From Helicovermis profundi (GTDB taxonomy: Bacteria; Bacillota; Clostridia; Peptostreptococcales; Acidaminobacteraceae): a DNA stretch of 64,000 bases. Within the stretch, counting starts at the first letter, position 1, and every line of letters starts with the position of its first letter. This document shows, in pieces, positions 63,915-64,000 of the stretch. The stretch covers positions 1,260,001 to 1,324,000 of the forward strand of contig NZ_AP028654.1 of assembly GCF_033097505.1 (NCBI RefSeq). The letters are read 5' to 3'. A model generated the notes under the pieces. That model was not told the DNA's origin, did no database searches, and saw nothing but the letters and a program-made list of their open reading frames with translations. Both the position numbers and the translations under genes were made by a program.

Positions 63915-64000
63915 ATGATAGTTAACTTAGAAGAAGTTAAACAATTTTTACGAATAGATTCTGAAGATGTTGATGAAGATACAATTCTTCAAATTATTTT
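63915..64000 (+). CDS. Head-tail connector protein (gp6-like, partial)
   Basis: A frame from ATG 63915 runs off the window. The start VNLEEVKQFLRIDSEDVDED matches the beginning of gp6-like head-tail connectors, which follow the capsid gene in HK97-type phages. Only 28 residues are visible, so the call rests on pattern and position. Confidence 0.7.
   Translation, partial: MIVNLEEVKQFLRIDSEDVDEDTILQII

Larger units (their letters stand above)
41776..64000. mobile_element. Prophage (HK97-like packaging/head genes), right end beyond window
   Basis: From the integrase onward the genes follow siphophage order: integrase and lysogeny functions on the left, a divergent repressor/early switch at about 49.95 kb, replication genes, a late regulator, HNH, terS, terL, portal, protease, capsid and connector. 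Tail, lysis genes and the right attachment site are not in the window. The left boundary is the rnpB 3' end or its terminator. Many short overlapping genes contrast with the longer host genes. Confidence 0.93.

Overview
The window is about 64 kb of AT-rich DNA from a low-GC Gram-positive anaerobe, most likely a member of the Clostridia/Tissierellia. The clues are a cggR-gap-pgk-tpiA-gpmI-eno-secG glycolytic operon, a K+-dependent membrane pyrophosphatase, many iron-sulfur proteins, bacteriohemerythrin, AGGAGG-type ribosome binding sites and a UGA-containing glutaredoxin gene that implies selenocysteine use. Genus or species cannot be assigned from this sequence. The standard code applies: TGA ends several genes with tight translational overlaps.

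Host part (1 to about 41,760). Positions 1-6457 hold the glycolytic operon and secG. Next come hppA, a DUF1858 protein, rnr, a HAD phosphatase, a hybrid sensor kinase with a periplasmic binding domain, and smpB with ssrA (tmRNA, tag ADNNYALAA). Positions 18,119-26,140 look like one operon: SF1 helicase, PepV-like dipeptidase, a kinase/VWA/PP2C triad resembling TerY-P signalling modules, and an LtaS-like phosphoglycerol transferase. After hemerythrin and M3 peptidase genes, a fumarylacetoacetate-hydrolase-family gene is tightly bracketed by 136-bp inverted repeats, like a mobile cassette without a transposase. Then follow redox genes (flavin reductase, Fe-S aldo/keto reductase, selenoprotein glutaredoxin, NapH-like ferredoxin), a hairpin repeat family, a large glutamate synthase and rnpB (RNase P RNA).

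Prophage part (about 41,776 to the end, continuing beyond the window). A tyrosine integrase sits directly against rnpB, its last codons overlapping the rnpB terminator hairpin. The lysogeny side carries an ImmA-like peptidase, LexA-like SOS boxes, an unrecognised two-gene module (soluble plus membrane protein), a DNA methyltransferase, a UvrD helicase fused to a Cas4/AddB-type nuclease, and a CI-like repressor. Divergent early promoters with repeated operators lead to Cro-like and excisionase-like regulators, a replication initiator with internal iterons, SSB, small zinc-ribbon proteins, a late regulator and a second small tyrosine recombinase. The packaging and head genes follow the HK97 order: HNH, [KAP NTPase insert], cos-like region, terS, terL, portal, ClpP-type protease, major capsid, head-tail connector.

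Most noteworthy are the selenoprotein glutaredoxin, the inverted-repeat cassette, the hairpin repeat family, the SOS-linked two-gene prophage module, the KAP NTPase placed between HNH and cos, and several phage genes that appear to start at AUA/AUU/AUC codons.
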